DNA of 5,611 nucleotides from a bacterium UBP6_UBA1177 (lineage in GTDB: Bacteria > UBP6 > UBA1177), in NCBI GenBank assembly GCA_002310995.1, contig DBYV01000008.1, positions 1 to 5,611 of the forward strand, read 5' to 3'. Below the pieces are notes generated by a model that saw nothing but the letters and a program-made list of their open reading frames with translations, was not told the DNA's origin and did not search any database. This document shows, one piece after another, positions 1 through 5,611 of this stretch. Each line of letters starts with the position of its first letter. The first letter of the stretch is position 1. Position numbers and translations under genes: made by a program.

Positions 1-54
1 TCATTCAAAAAAAGCGAATCTTTGCTGGAAGAACTGCGAAAACAGAACGCTTAA
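1..54 (+). CDS. C-terminal tail of an upstream gene (partial, unidentified)
   Basis: The first frame of the window is open from the left edge to a TAA at 52-54 and encodes 17 residues, SFKKSESLLEELRKQNA. The tail is charged and probably helical, and its codons (GAA, AAA, TTC, CTG, AGC) match those used by the genes downstream. The stop lies 10 bases before the copA ATG, and the copA ribosome-binding site sits in that gap, which fits an operon. The family cannot be recognised from 17 residues. A copper-responsive regulator would be a natural partner, but nothing here shows it. A competing reading in the third frame ends in a TGA at 66-68 that overlaps the copA start as ATGA. Its codons, including two TTA, look less like the neighbours. 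Confidence 0.5.
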   Translation, partial: SFKKSESLLEELRKQNA

Positions 55-59
55 CGGAG
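55..59 (+). promoter_or_regulatory. Ribosome-binding site of copA
   Basis: CGGAG lies 5 bases before the ATG at 65. It supports that start. The copA frame stays open to the left edge of the window but has no ATG, GTG or TTG codon upstream, so 65 is the only start available here. Confidence 0.7.
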
Positions 60-64
60 TCCTT

Positions 65-2572
65 ATGAAACAATACACTGTTACAGGAATGAGCTGCGCC
101 GCGTGTCAGGCGCGGGTCGAAAAGGCTGTGGCGAAAGTCACAGGAGTTGAATCGGTAAGCGTGAGCCTCCTCACAAATTCGATGGGAGTTGAGGGTTCGG
201 CCTCTGACGAAGCGGTCATCAAAGCAGTTCAAGAGGCGGGTTACGGCGCGAAACCGAAAGAAAATGATTCAAACGACAATGTTCTGAGCGATACAGAAAC
301 TCCGAAACTCAAAAAAAGGCTGCTCTCATCCGTGATTTTTCTTCTTGTTCTCATGTACATCACGATGGGGCATCACATGCTGGGTCTGCCGCTTCCCGAG
401 GGGCTTTCGCACAAATATCTGGCCTTGATCCAGATGATCCTTGCGGCAATCGTTATGGTTATAAACCACAAATTTTTCACAAGCGGTTTCCGCTCGGTTT
501 TCCACGGCGCGCCGAATATGGATACATTGGTCGCACTCGGATCAAGTGTCTCTTTCGGCTGGAGTTTTTATGTCCTCTGCCTGATTTTTGCGGACCATCC
601 GGAATGTGCGGAACTTTATCACAATCAGCTTTACTTCGAATCGGCCGCGATGATCCCGGCATTGATAACGGTCGGAAAGATGCTTGAAGCAATTTCGAAA
701 GGAAAAACTACAAACGCTCTCAAAGGGCTCATCGAACTTGCTCCGGCAAAGGCGATTCTTCTTAAAAACGGCGTTGAGACCGAGGTGAAAGCTGAAGAAG
801 TCAAAGTCGGAGATGTTTTCATCGTGCGGCCCGGAGAAAAGATCCCGGTTGACGGAATCGTCATTTCAGGAACAAGCGCGGTCGATGAATCGGCTCTGAC
901 GGGCGAATCGGTTCCGGTTGACAAAAACATTGGCTCGAATGTCAGCGCGGCGACTATAAACCAGACGGGACATCTCACCTGCAAAGCGTCAAAAGTGGGC
1001 TCAGACACCACCCTGGCTCAGATTATCAAACTTGTTTCCGAGGCTGCGGCTACAAAAGCTCCGATCGCAAGGATCGCAGACAAAGTTTCGGCATATTTCG
1101 TTCCGGCCGTAATTTTTATCGCCCTTATTGTCTGCTTCGGCTGGCTCATTGCAGAAGAAACTCTTGCATTCGCGTTGTCTAGAGCGATTTCTGTCCTTGT
1201 GATTTCGTGCCCATGCGCTTTAGGCCTGGCAACACCTGTTGCGATAATGGTGGGAAGCGGCGTCGGAGCAAAAAATGGAATACTTTTCAAAAGCGGCGAA
1301 GCACTCGAATCGGCCGGAAAAACATCAATCGTCGCGCTCGACAAAACAGGGACCATCACTTCCGGAAAGCCTGAAGTTACCGGCATTATTCCCGCTTCAG
1401 GAATCACGGAAGAGGAACTTCTGAAAAAAGCTCTCTCGCTTGAAATAAAAAGCGAACATCCTCTCTCAAAAGCTGTCGTCAAAAAGGCTGAAACACTTGG
1501 TTTGAAGGCGTTTGATTCAGCAGATTTCCGCATTCTGCCGGGAAACGGCGTCGAAGCAAAAATCGGAGAGAAAATCCTTCGCGGTGGAAACGAAAAATAT
1601 ATTTCAGAATTTGCAATTCTTCCCGAAAACCTCGTGAAAGCCGCATCAACATTAGCCGAAGCAGGCAAAACACCGCTTTATTTCTGCGAAAACGAAAAAA
1701 TTCTGGGGATCATCGCAGTCGCAGATAAGATAAAACCCGATTCGGCGAAAGCGATAGAAGAAATGCACAAAATGGGGCTTTCCGTAATAATGCTGACTGG
1801 CGACAACGCAAAAACAGCAAAGGCGATTGGCGCGGAAGCGGGAGTTGACGAGGTCATCGCCGGAATTCTGCCCGAAGAAAAAGCAAAAGCGGTCGTCATG
1901 CTGCAGAAATACGGAAAAGTCGCTTTCGTGGGTGACGGGATCAACGATTCCCCCGCATTGGCAAAGGCCGATACAGGCATTGCGATAGGTGCCGGAACAG
2001 ATATTGCGATAGAGAGCGCCGAGATCGTTCTCATGAACAGTTCGCTGCTTGATGCGGCGGCAGCGGTAAGACTCAGCCGCAAAACTCTGAAAAATATACG
2101 CGAAAACCTTTTCTGGGCCTTTTTCTACAACATTGTCTGCATACCGCTTGCAGCAGGGCTTTCCGCATGGAAAATGAACCCGATGATAGGCGCCGCGGCG
2201 ATGAGCCTTTCAAGTTTCACAGTCTGCATGAACGCTTTGAGAATAAATCTATTTAAAATCCATGACTCAGAACACGATAAAACCCTTATCCGAAAGGGGT
2301 TTGACGCTAATGAGCTGGAAAAGGAAATATCTGAAAACTTTGGTAAAAAAAGGAGTGAAAAAATGAAAAAAACAGTAAAAATCGAAGGAATGATGTGCCC
2401 GCACTGCGAAGCGAGAGTCAAAAAACTGCTTGAAGAAATGCCTTTCGTCGAATCAGCCGATGTCAGCCACAAAACAGGCGAAGCTGTTCTTACACTTTCG
2501 GGCGAAATGGATGAAGCCGCTATACGCAAAACCATCGAAGACAACGGATACAAGGTAATATCGGTCGGATAA
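65..2572 (+). CDS. copA: Copper-exporting P1B-type ATPase with N- and C-terminal metal-binding domains
   Basis: This 835-residue inner-membrane pump should export Cu(I) from the cytoplasm using ATP. An HMA metal-binding domain at about 3-66 carries GMSCAAC (Cys11, Cys14). Eight likely membrane helices follow: two at about 86-102 and 118-135, then pairs at about 152-175/190-210 and 342-362/368-392, and a last pair at about 682-702/705-727. The actuator has TGES at 279-282. The membrane copper site has CPC at 382-384, YN at 688-689 and MSLSS at 713-717, a combination that marks the Cu(I) class P1B-1. The phosphorylated aspartate is Asp426 in DKTGT. The nucleotide domain has SEHPL at 463-467, TGDN at 578-581 and GDGIND at 623-628. 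After a charged linker (about 730-766) comes a second HMA domain with GMMCPHC (Cys778, Cys781). No catalytic residue is missing. The C-terminal domain can also be read as a separate CopZ-like gene with its own ribosome-binding site. Copper-induced expression is likely from family knowledge, but no operator is visible. Confidence 0.96.
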   Translation: MKQYTVTGMSCAACQARVEKAVAKVTGVESVSVSLLTNSMGVEGSASDEAVIKAVQEAGYGAKPKENDSNDNVLSDTETPKLKKRLLSSVIFLLVLMYITMGHHMLGLPLPEGLSHKYLALIQMILAAIVMVINHKFFTSGFRSVFHGAPNMDTLVALGSSVSFGWSFYVLCLIFADHPECAELYHNQLYFESAAMIPALITVGKMLEAISKGKTTNALKGLIELAPAKAILLKNGVETEVKAEEVKVGDVFIVRPGEKIPVDGIVISGTSAVDESALTGESVPVDKNIGSNVSAATINQTGHLTCKASKVGSDTTLAQIIKLVSEAAATKAPIARIADKVSAYFVPAVIFIALIVCFGWLIAEETLAFALSRAISVLVISCPCALGLATPVAIMVGSGVGAKNGILFKSGEALESAGKTSIVALDKTGTITSGKPEVTGIIPASGITEEELLKKALSLEIKSEHPLSKAVVKKAETLGLKAFDSADFRILPGNGVEAKIGEKILRGGNEKYISEFAILPENLVKAASTLAEAGKTPLYFCENEKILGIIAVADKIKPDSAKAIEEMHKMGLSVIMLTGDNAKTAKAIGAEAGVDEVIAGILPEEKAKAVVMLQKYGKVAFVGDGINDSPALAKADTGIAIGAGTDIAIESAEIVLMNSSLLDAAAAVRLSRKTLKNIRENLFWAFFYNIVCIPLAAGLSAWKMNPMIGAAAMSLSSFTVCMNALRINLFKIHDSEHDKTLIRKGFDANELEKEISENFGKKRSEKMKKTVKIEGMMCPHCEARVKKLLEEMPFVESADVSHKTGEAVLTLSGEMDEAAIRKTIEDNGYKVISVG
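2280..2302 (+). other. Small inverted repeat in the copA linker
   Basis: AAACCCTT at 2280-2287 can pair with AAGGGGTTT at 2294-2302, leaving a single bulged G and a 6-base loop. It lies in the low-complexity linker between the last membrane helix and the C-terminal HMA domain, about 60 bases before the internal CopZ-like start. No long T-run follows, so it is not a convincing terminator. It could be an mRNA structure affecting the internal start, a relic of a former intergenic region, or chance. Confidence 0.25.
2350..2355 (+). promoter_or_regulatory. Internal Shine-Dalgarno site inside copA, before the CopZ-like domain
   Basis: AAGGAG lies 7 bases before an in-frame ATG at 2363. It is at least as strong as the site of copA itself (CGGAG) and sits in a purine-rich stretch exactly at the border of the C-terminal HMA domain. 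In the copA frame it is read as part of the codons for Lys762, Arg763 and Ser764. Confidence 0.5.
2363..2572 (+). CDS. copZ: Possible nested CopZ-like copper chaperone made by internal initiation in copA
   Basis: Starting at Met767 of CopA, this in-frame product would be 69 residues long, essentially the length of free bacterial CopZ proteins. It would contain a whole HMA fold, beginning right at the first beta strand (MKKTVKIEG) and with the Cu(I)-binding GMMCPHC loop near residues 9-15. It ends with the usual GYKV strand and a short tail. Such chaperones carry Cu(I) in the cytoplasm and hand it to CopA. A start codon at the exact domain edge, an AAGGAG site at ideal spacing, and a variable linker upstream are what a former separate copZ fused in frame to copA would leave. 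Whether the small protein is made cannot be told from sequence. The alternative is that this is only the C-terminal domain of the pump. The E. coli case, where copA yields a chaperone from its N-terminal domain by frameshifting, shows that the outcome is biologically plausible by a different mechanism. Confidence 0.45.
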   Translation: MKKTVKIEGMMCPHCEARVKKLLEEMPFVESADVSHKTGEAVLTLSGEMDEAAIRKTIEDNGYKVISVG

Positions 2573-2583
2573 TCGAAATAATT

Positions 2584-2603
2584 ACAAAAACAACTCTTTT
2601 TGT
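2584..2603 (+). terminator. Weak A/T-rich inverted repeat after copA
   Basis: ACAAAAA at 2584-2590 and TTTTTGT at 2597-2603 are perfect 7-base complements around a 6-base loop, starting 11 bases after the copA stop. The stem has only one G-C pair and no clear separate U-tract follows directly, so any termination would be weak. A run of six T lies further on at 2619-2624. It is reported because it fills the only intergenic gap. Confidence 0.2.
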
Positions 2604-2611
2604 GCTATAAA
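2603..2611 (+). promoter_or_regulatory. Candidate extended -10 promoter for the rnj operon
   Basis: TGCTATAAA matches the extended -10 pattern (TGn followed by a TATAAT-like hexamer with one mismatch) and would start transcription near 2618, about 20 bases before the rnj ATG. The region 17-18 bases upstream is A/T-rich but has only a poor -35 match, as is common for extended -10 promoters. Its position between a copper gene and a housekeeping RNase gene makes a separate promoter sensible. Confidence 0.4.
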
Positions 2612-2639
2612 CGGGCAGTTTTTTGTTTCGGAGAGAATA

Positions 2640-4277
2640 ATGTTTGATCAAATCGAGATTCTGCCGCTCGGCGGACTGAAGGAAATCGGAAAAAACTGTA
2701 TGCTTATCAAGGCCGGGAATGACGCGGTAATGATCGACTGCGGTATGGGTTTTCCGGGTAACGACGACTTTATGGAAGATGATTTTTTTATTCCGGACTT
2801 CGATATCATCGAGGAACTCGGGATAAATCTGCTCGGCTGCGTGATAACCCACGGCCACGAGGACCACATCGGCGGCGTGCCGTATCTCCTGCAGGAATTT
2901 GATGTTCCGGTCTACATGACGAACTTTCCGGCGCTTGTTCTCGCCGAAAGAATTGACCGTTTCGCGGTTTACAAAAAGAATATCCGCACTTTGAATTACA
3001 AGCATCCTGAAACTATAAAACTCGGTGATTTTACGATCGAGATGATCGATGTTCCCCATTCTATTCCCGAAGCTAAGGCGCTTGTCATCAAAATCGGCGA
3101 CTACACGATCCTGCACACCGGCGATTTCAAGTACGAACCGGGCAAAGGCTCTCCTTTTACCGGAAAAATCCCTGAAAATATTGACATTCTCCTTTCAGAC
3201 AGCACGAATATCGAGCGTCAGGGGCACTCCGAAAGCGAAGAATCGATTCTCGGAAACATCGCAGACATCATTGAAAACGCCACGGGACGCGTAATCGCGA
3301 CAGGTTTTTCGTCAAATACGACGCGAATCGGCAACATCATCAATATTTCACTGCTCAAAGGCAGAACTGTCGGTCTTCTGGGTCGCAGCGTAAATTCGTA
3401 TATGCAGATCGCTTCGGAGCTAGGCCACATCAAACTTCCGGCATCGGTCCTCACCGACCAGACGAAGATAAACCGTGTTCCGGAAAACAAGATAACTCTT
3501 ATCGTTACAGGCTCTCAGGCTGAACCGCGCAGCGTTATGAAAAGAATGAGTCTCGATATGATGAAATCAGTTTCGATAAGATACGGCGACACTATTTTCT
3601 TCAGCTCGAAAAACATCCCCGGAAACGAACTTTCTATCGGCAGAATGATTGACAAACTCATCGAAAAAGGAGCTGACGTTTACTACGAAAACACCGATAA
3701 GATCCACGTTTCGGGGCACGCTTTTCAGGATGACATCGTTCAGGCTTTCAAAGATGTTCATCCGCGTTACGTCGTGCCTGTACACGGTCACAGAAGGTTT
3801 CTGGATCTCAGCGCGAGACTTGCCGAAAAGAACGGTTTCAGCTCGGTCGTAATCAGCGACGGCGACATGCTCTGCTTCAAAAAAGGACGCAGGCCTTTCA
3901 TTTCGCACACTTTTGAACTTTCGACAAAAGTCGTTTCCAACGGGGAATCGGACCTCATTGATTTCGAGAACATAAAAGAGCGCAAACGTATTGCCAAAGC
4001 GGGTTTCATGACAGTTATGATGACTGTAGACTTCTTCTCGAACGAGCTTCTGGCAGCTCCGAGAATAATTTCCGCAGGCATCGCGAATGCGGCAAAAATG
4101 AAGCAGATAGAGCGCGAAATAAAGGATATGATCGAAGACTACTTTCACGACGAACTCGCTGACGAGCCGATCTGGAAGGATGTCGAAGAGGATATCCGCA
4201 TAATGGTGCGCCACTATCTGACGGAACTTACCGACAAAAAGCCGGTCGTTCACGCGATCATCGTAAATCTGGATTAG
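2640..4277 (+). CDS. rnj: Ribonuclease J (metallo-beta-lactamase / beta-CASP RNase)
   Basis: This 545-residue cytoplasmic enzyme has the usual RNase J length (B. subtilis J1 is about 555). The family has 5'-to-3' exonuclease and endonuclease activity on RNA and acts in mRNA turnover and rRNA maturation. The zinc-binding motif HGHEDHIGG is at 71-79, His140 lies in DVPH, Asp162 in HTGDF, and SDSTN is at 186-190. A beta-CASP domain follows from about 205 to 350, with TGSQAEP at 290-296 and SSKNIPGNE at 322-330. The chain then returns to the lactamase fold with HVSGHA at 356-361 and the last metal ligand, His382, in PVHGH. The C-terminal domain spans about 455-545. The ATG at 2640 is set by GGAG at 2630-2633 and starts right at the first beta strand. 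One oddity is HGHRR at 382-386, where many homologues have HGEYR or HGTWR. The TAG stop is shared with the Shine-Dalgarno site of the next gene. The family assignment is secure, while J1 versus J2 type cannot be told. Confidence 0.96.
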   Translation: MFDQIEILPLGGLKEIGKNCMLIKAGNDAVMIDCGMGFPGNDDFMEDDFFIPDFDIIEELGINLLGCVITHGHEDHIGGVPYLLQEFDVPVYMTNFPALVLAERIDRFAVYKKNIRTLNYKHPETIKLGDFTIEMIDVPHSIPEAKALVIKIGDYTILHTGDFKYEPGKGSPFTGKIPENIDILLSDSTNIERQGHSESEESILGNIADIIENATGRVIATGFSSNTTRIGNIINISLLKGRTVGLLGRSVNSYMQIASELGHIKLPASVLTDQTKINRVPENKITLIVTGSQAEPRSVMKRMSLDMMKSVSIRYGDTIFFSSKNIPGNELSIGRMIDKLIEKGADVYYENTDKIHVSGHAFQDDIVQAFKDVHPRYVVPVHGHRRFLDLSARLAEKNGFSSVVISDGDMLCFKKGRRPFISHTFELSTKVVSNGESDLIDFENIKERKRIAKAGFMTVMMTVDFFSNELLAAPRIISAGIANAAKMKQIEREIKDMIEDYFHDELADEPIWKDVEEDIRIMVRHYLTELTDKKPVVHAIIVNLD

Positions 4278-4281
4278 GAGG
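4276..4281 (+). promoter_or_regulatory. AGGAGG ribosome-binding site overlapping the rnj stop codon
   Basis: The last two bases of the rnj TAG stop (4275-4277) are the first AG of a perfect AGGAGG. It sits 5 bases before the nfeD ATG at 4287. A ribosome ending on rnj covers the next initiation site, so the two genes are probably translationally coupled. Confidence 0.8.
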
Positions 4282-4286
4282 ATAAA

Positions 4287-4739
4287 ATGGAACAGTTGCT
4301 TCTCACACCGTGGCTTGTCTGGATAATCATCGCAGTCGCGGCTTTTATTCTTGAAATTTTTATTCCCGGATTCTGGGTGGCGATTCTGGGTATAGGCGCC
4401 CTTGCCGCAGTTCCTCTCGCAGCTCTCGGGGCAGGAACGACATGGCAGATTCTCGTTTTTGCAGTCGTTTCAGTCATAGCAGGAATATTTTTCAGACCGC
4501 TCGCCCTTAAATATTTCTTCAAATCGTCCGAAAAACGCGAGGCCAACACCAACGCGATGATCGGAAAAAAGGCAAAAGTCACGGTAAAAATAACCGCCGA
4601 CACTCTCGGCAAAGTCAAAATCGGAAGCGAAGTCTGGACAGCCCTTCCCGAAAACGAGGAAGCAAGTTTTGAAGAAGGCGAAACAGTTGAAATCACCGCC
4701 GTTGACGGTGCAAAAGTTATAGTAAAATCTCATAATTAG
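4287..4739 (+). CDS. Short NfeD-family membrane protein (no protease domain)
   Basis: The 150-residue protein has three closely packed hydrophobic segments at about 8-26, 30-48 and 52-69, with EIFIPGFW at 23-30 and LGIGALA at 34-40, typical of the NfeD membrane part. A soluble C-terminal OB-fold domain follows at about 90-147. Its start is marked by IGKKAKV (92-98) and its core by GKVKIGSEVWTA (108-119), a family hallmark. It lacks the ClpP-like serine protease domain of long NfeD proteins, so it is the short class often encoded next to SPFH/stomatin genes, as E. coli ybbJ is with qmcA. It probably partners the SPFH protein encoded 9 bases downstream in a membrane complex, but its biochemical role is not established. 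Its start is fixed by the AGGAGG site, and its TAG stop contributes to the next such site. Confidence 0.88.
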   Translation: MEQLLLTPWLVWIIIAVAAFILEIFIPGFWVAILGIGALAAVPLAALGAGTTWQILVFAVVSVIAGIFFRPLALKYFFKSSEKREANTNAMIGKKAKVTVKITADTLGKVKIGSEVWTALPENEEASFEEGETVEITAVDGAKVIVKSHN

Positions 4740-4743
4740 GAGG
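4738..4743 (+). promoter_or_regulatory. AGGAGG ribosome-binding site overlapping the nfeD stop codon
   Basis: The arrangement is identical to the previous junction. The AG of the TAG stop at 4737-4739 begins AGGAGG, which is 5 bases from the ATG at 4749. It supports both that start and coupled translation of the NfeD and SPFH proteins. Confidence 0.8.
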
Positions 4744-4748
4744 AAAAC

Positions 4749-5611
4749 ATGGTTTGGGTAATCGCTGTAATCTGTGTTTTTGCAGTAATCATCATTGCAA
4801 AAGGGGCGAAAATCGTTCCTCAGGCAAAAGTAATCATCGTTGAAAGACTCGGAAAGTACCACTGCACGCTTCAGAGCGGCTTCAACATCATCGTTCCCAT
4901 CATCGACAAGCCGCGCAAAATGGAAACAAGAGTCATGAAGCAGCTCTACGACGGAAGAAAAATCATGGTCACGACTGAGCAGACTTTCATTGATCTGCGT
5001 GAAACCGTCCACGATTTTCCGAAGCAGAACGTTATTACGAAAGATAACGTCGTAATCGAGATCGACGCCATTCTTTACTACCAGATCACCGATCCGTTCA
5101 AGGCGATGTACGAGATTTCGAACCTTCCCGATGCAATCGAGAAGCTCGCGAAAACGACGCTCAGAAACATCATCGGAAACATGGATCTCGACCACACTCT
5201 CTCCAGCAGAGACGATATAAACTCCAAAATGACCGAGATCCTTGACGAAGCGACCGACAAATGGGGCGTAAAAGTCAACCGTGTCGAAATTCAGGACATC
5301 AACCCGCCGCAGGACATCAAAAATGCGATGGAAAAACAGATGCGTGCAGAGCGCGACAAACGTGCTGCCATTCTTACGGCTGAAGCTGACAAACAATCAA
5401 AAATCCTCGAATCTGAAGGTGAAAAGCAGAAAAACATCAACTACGCTGCCGGTATGAAGGAATCGAATATTCTTGAAGCTGAAGGTCAGGCTCAGGCTAA
5501 AATCAAAGTTGCAACGGCCGAAGCAGAGTCGATCCGTCTTATCGCAGACGCGATCAAAGACACGAAAATGGATCCGGCGCAGTACCTCATCGCCCTCAAA
5601 TACATCGAAAC
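4749..5611 (+). CDS. SPFH/stomatin-like (paraslipin, QmcA-like) membrane protein, 3' end outside the window
   Basis: The frame is open from the ATG to the right edge and gives 287 residues with no stop. Residues 1-18 form a hydrophobic membrane anchor. The SPFH domain follows, with the conserved VPQ at 23-25 and VERLGKY at 31-37, GFNIIVPIIDK at 44-54, IDLRE at 81-85, and VITKDNV at 95-101. Further on come YYQITDP at 110-116, TTLRNIIG at 136-143, and KWGVKVNRVEIQDINPP at 171-187. The signature EKQMRAERDKRA at 195-206 leads into an 11-residue repeat region (204-258) that probably forms a helical coiled coil. These features place it in the QmcA/paraslipin group rather than HflK/HflC or true flotillins. 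Such proteins assemble into large rings or membrane microdomains and usually pair with an NfeD protein, which is encoded just upstream. Family members are commonly a little over 300 residues, so most of the protein is probably present here. Confidence 0.92.
   Translation, partial: MVWVIAVICVFAVIIIAKGAKIVPQAKVIIVERLGKYHCTLQSGFNIIVPIIDKPRKMETRVMKQLYDGRKIMVTTEQTFIDLRETVHDFPKQNVITKDNVVIEIDAILYYQITDPFKAMYEISNLPDAIEKLAKTTLRNIIGNMDLDHTLSSRDDINSKMTEILDEATDKWGVKVNRVEIQDINPPQDIKNAMEKQMRAERDKRAAILTAEADKQSKILESEGEKQKNINYAAGMKESNILEAEGQAQAKIKVATAEAESIRLIADAIKDTKMDPAQYLIALKYIE
5358..5522 (+). repeat. Five 11-residue repeats in the SPFH protein's helical region
   Basis: Residues 204-258 fall into five in-register 11-mers without gaps: KRAAILTAEAD, KQSKILESEGE, KQKNINYAAGM, KESNILEAEGQ and AQAKIKVATAE. 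The shared pattern is a basic or polar start, isoleucine at the fifth position in all five, and A-E-G or a variant near the end. Hendecad repeats of this kind are known from the long helical segments of SPFH proteins, where they form the wall of an oligomeric ring or cage. The third repeat is the most divergent. The DNA itself is not strongly repeated, so these are old protein repeats. Confidence 0.7.

Noticed and set aside
1018..1668. A 216-codon minus-strand frame opposite the CopA core
   Set aside because: The + strand here encodes CPC, DKTGT and SEHP. The antisense product is Ser/Ala/Pro/Phe-rich with no family resemblance, so it is a shadow.
65..2572. CopA as a zinc, cadmium or lead exporter
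   Set aside because: The CPC motif together with YN and MxxSS in the last two helices is the Cu(I) class pattern. The acidic and lysine residues typical of the Zn/Cd/Pb class are not seen there.
2619..2624. A run of six T as the tail of a rho-independent terminator
   Set aside because: No G/C-rich stem lies directly before it. The nearest inverted repeat ends 15 bases earlier and has a single G-C pair.
2520..3116. A 198-codon minus-strand frame spanning the copA-rnj gap
   Set aside because: It covers the end of copA and the start of rnj in antisense, has no domain, and would conflict with the ribosome-binding site and start of rnj.
3567..4253. A 228-codon minus-strand frame opposite the second half of rnj
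   Set aside because: It lies entirely within RNase J, has no recognisable motif, and the + strand shows conserved catalytic residues throughout this stretch.
4470..5396. A 308-codon open frame on the minus strand opposite nfeD and the SPFH gene
   Set aside because: It is antisense to two clearly recognisable families. Its product is a low-complexity mix rich in Phe, Asp and Val with no domain, and it has no plausible operon context. It reflects the low use of codons whose complements are stops.

Overview
This is a gene-dense bacterial window with every supported gene on the + strand. From the left edge it holds a 17-codon tail of an upstream gene, a copper-exporting P1B-type ATPase (copA), a full-length ribonuclease J (rnj), a short NfeD-family membrane protein, and an SPFH/stomatin-like (QmcA-like) membrane protein that runs off the right edge. 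No RNA gene, insertion sequence, CRISPR array or phage-like segment is visible. The only intergenic gap of any size is the 67 bases between copA and rnj. GC content looks moderate by eye. Purine-rich Shine-Dalgarno sites (AGGAGG, AAGGAG, GGAG) precede every complete gene. RNase J together with these strong sites fits many bacterial phyla (Firmicutes, spirochaetes and several candidate phyla). I cannot place the organism more precisely from sequence alone.

Region 1 (1-2572) is copper handling. CopA has all the P1B-1 signatures: CPC in the membrane, DKTGT, TGES, an HP dipeptide, GDGIND, and the YN and MxxSS copper-site motifs. It has one metal-binding domain at each end. The C-terminal one is preceded, inside the copA frame, by a good Shine-Dalgarno site and an in-frame ATG. 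An independent start there would give a 69-residue protein with the size and layout of a free CopZ copper chaperone. The locus may therefore make both the pump and its chaperone from one reading frame, and this is the most interesting observation in the window.

Region 2 (2573-2639) is a short spacer with an extended -10-like sequence, a weak A/T-rich inverted repeat and the rnj ribosome-binding site. It probably separates copper-responsive transcription from the genes that follow.

Region 3 (2640-5611) looks like one operon: rnj, a short nfeD and an SPFH gene. At both internal junctions the upstream TAG stop codon supplies the first AG of an AGGAGG Shine-Dalgarno site, 5 bases from the next ATG, which implies tight translational coupling. 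NfeD/SPFH pairs are a known membrane-microdomain module. Having RNase J as the leading gene is suggestive but could be coincidental.
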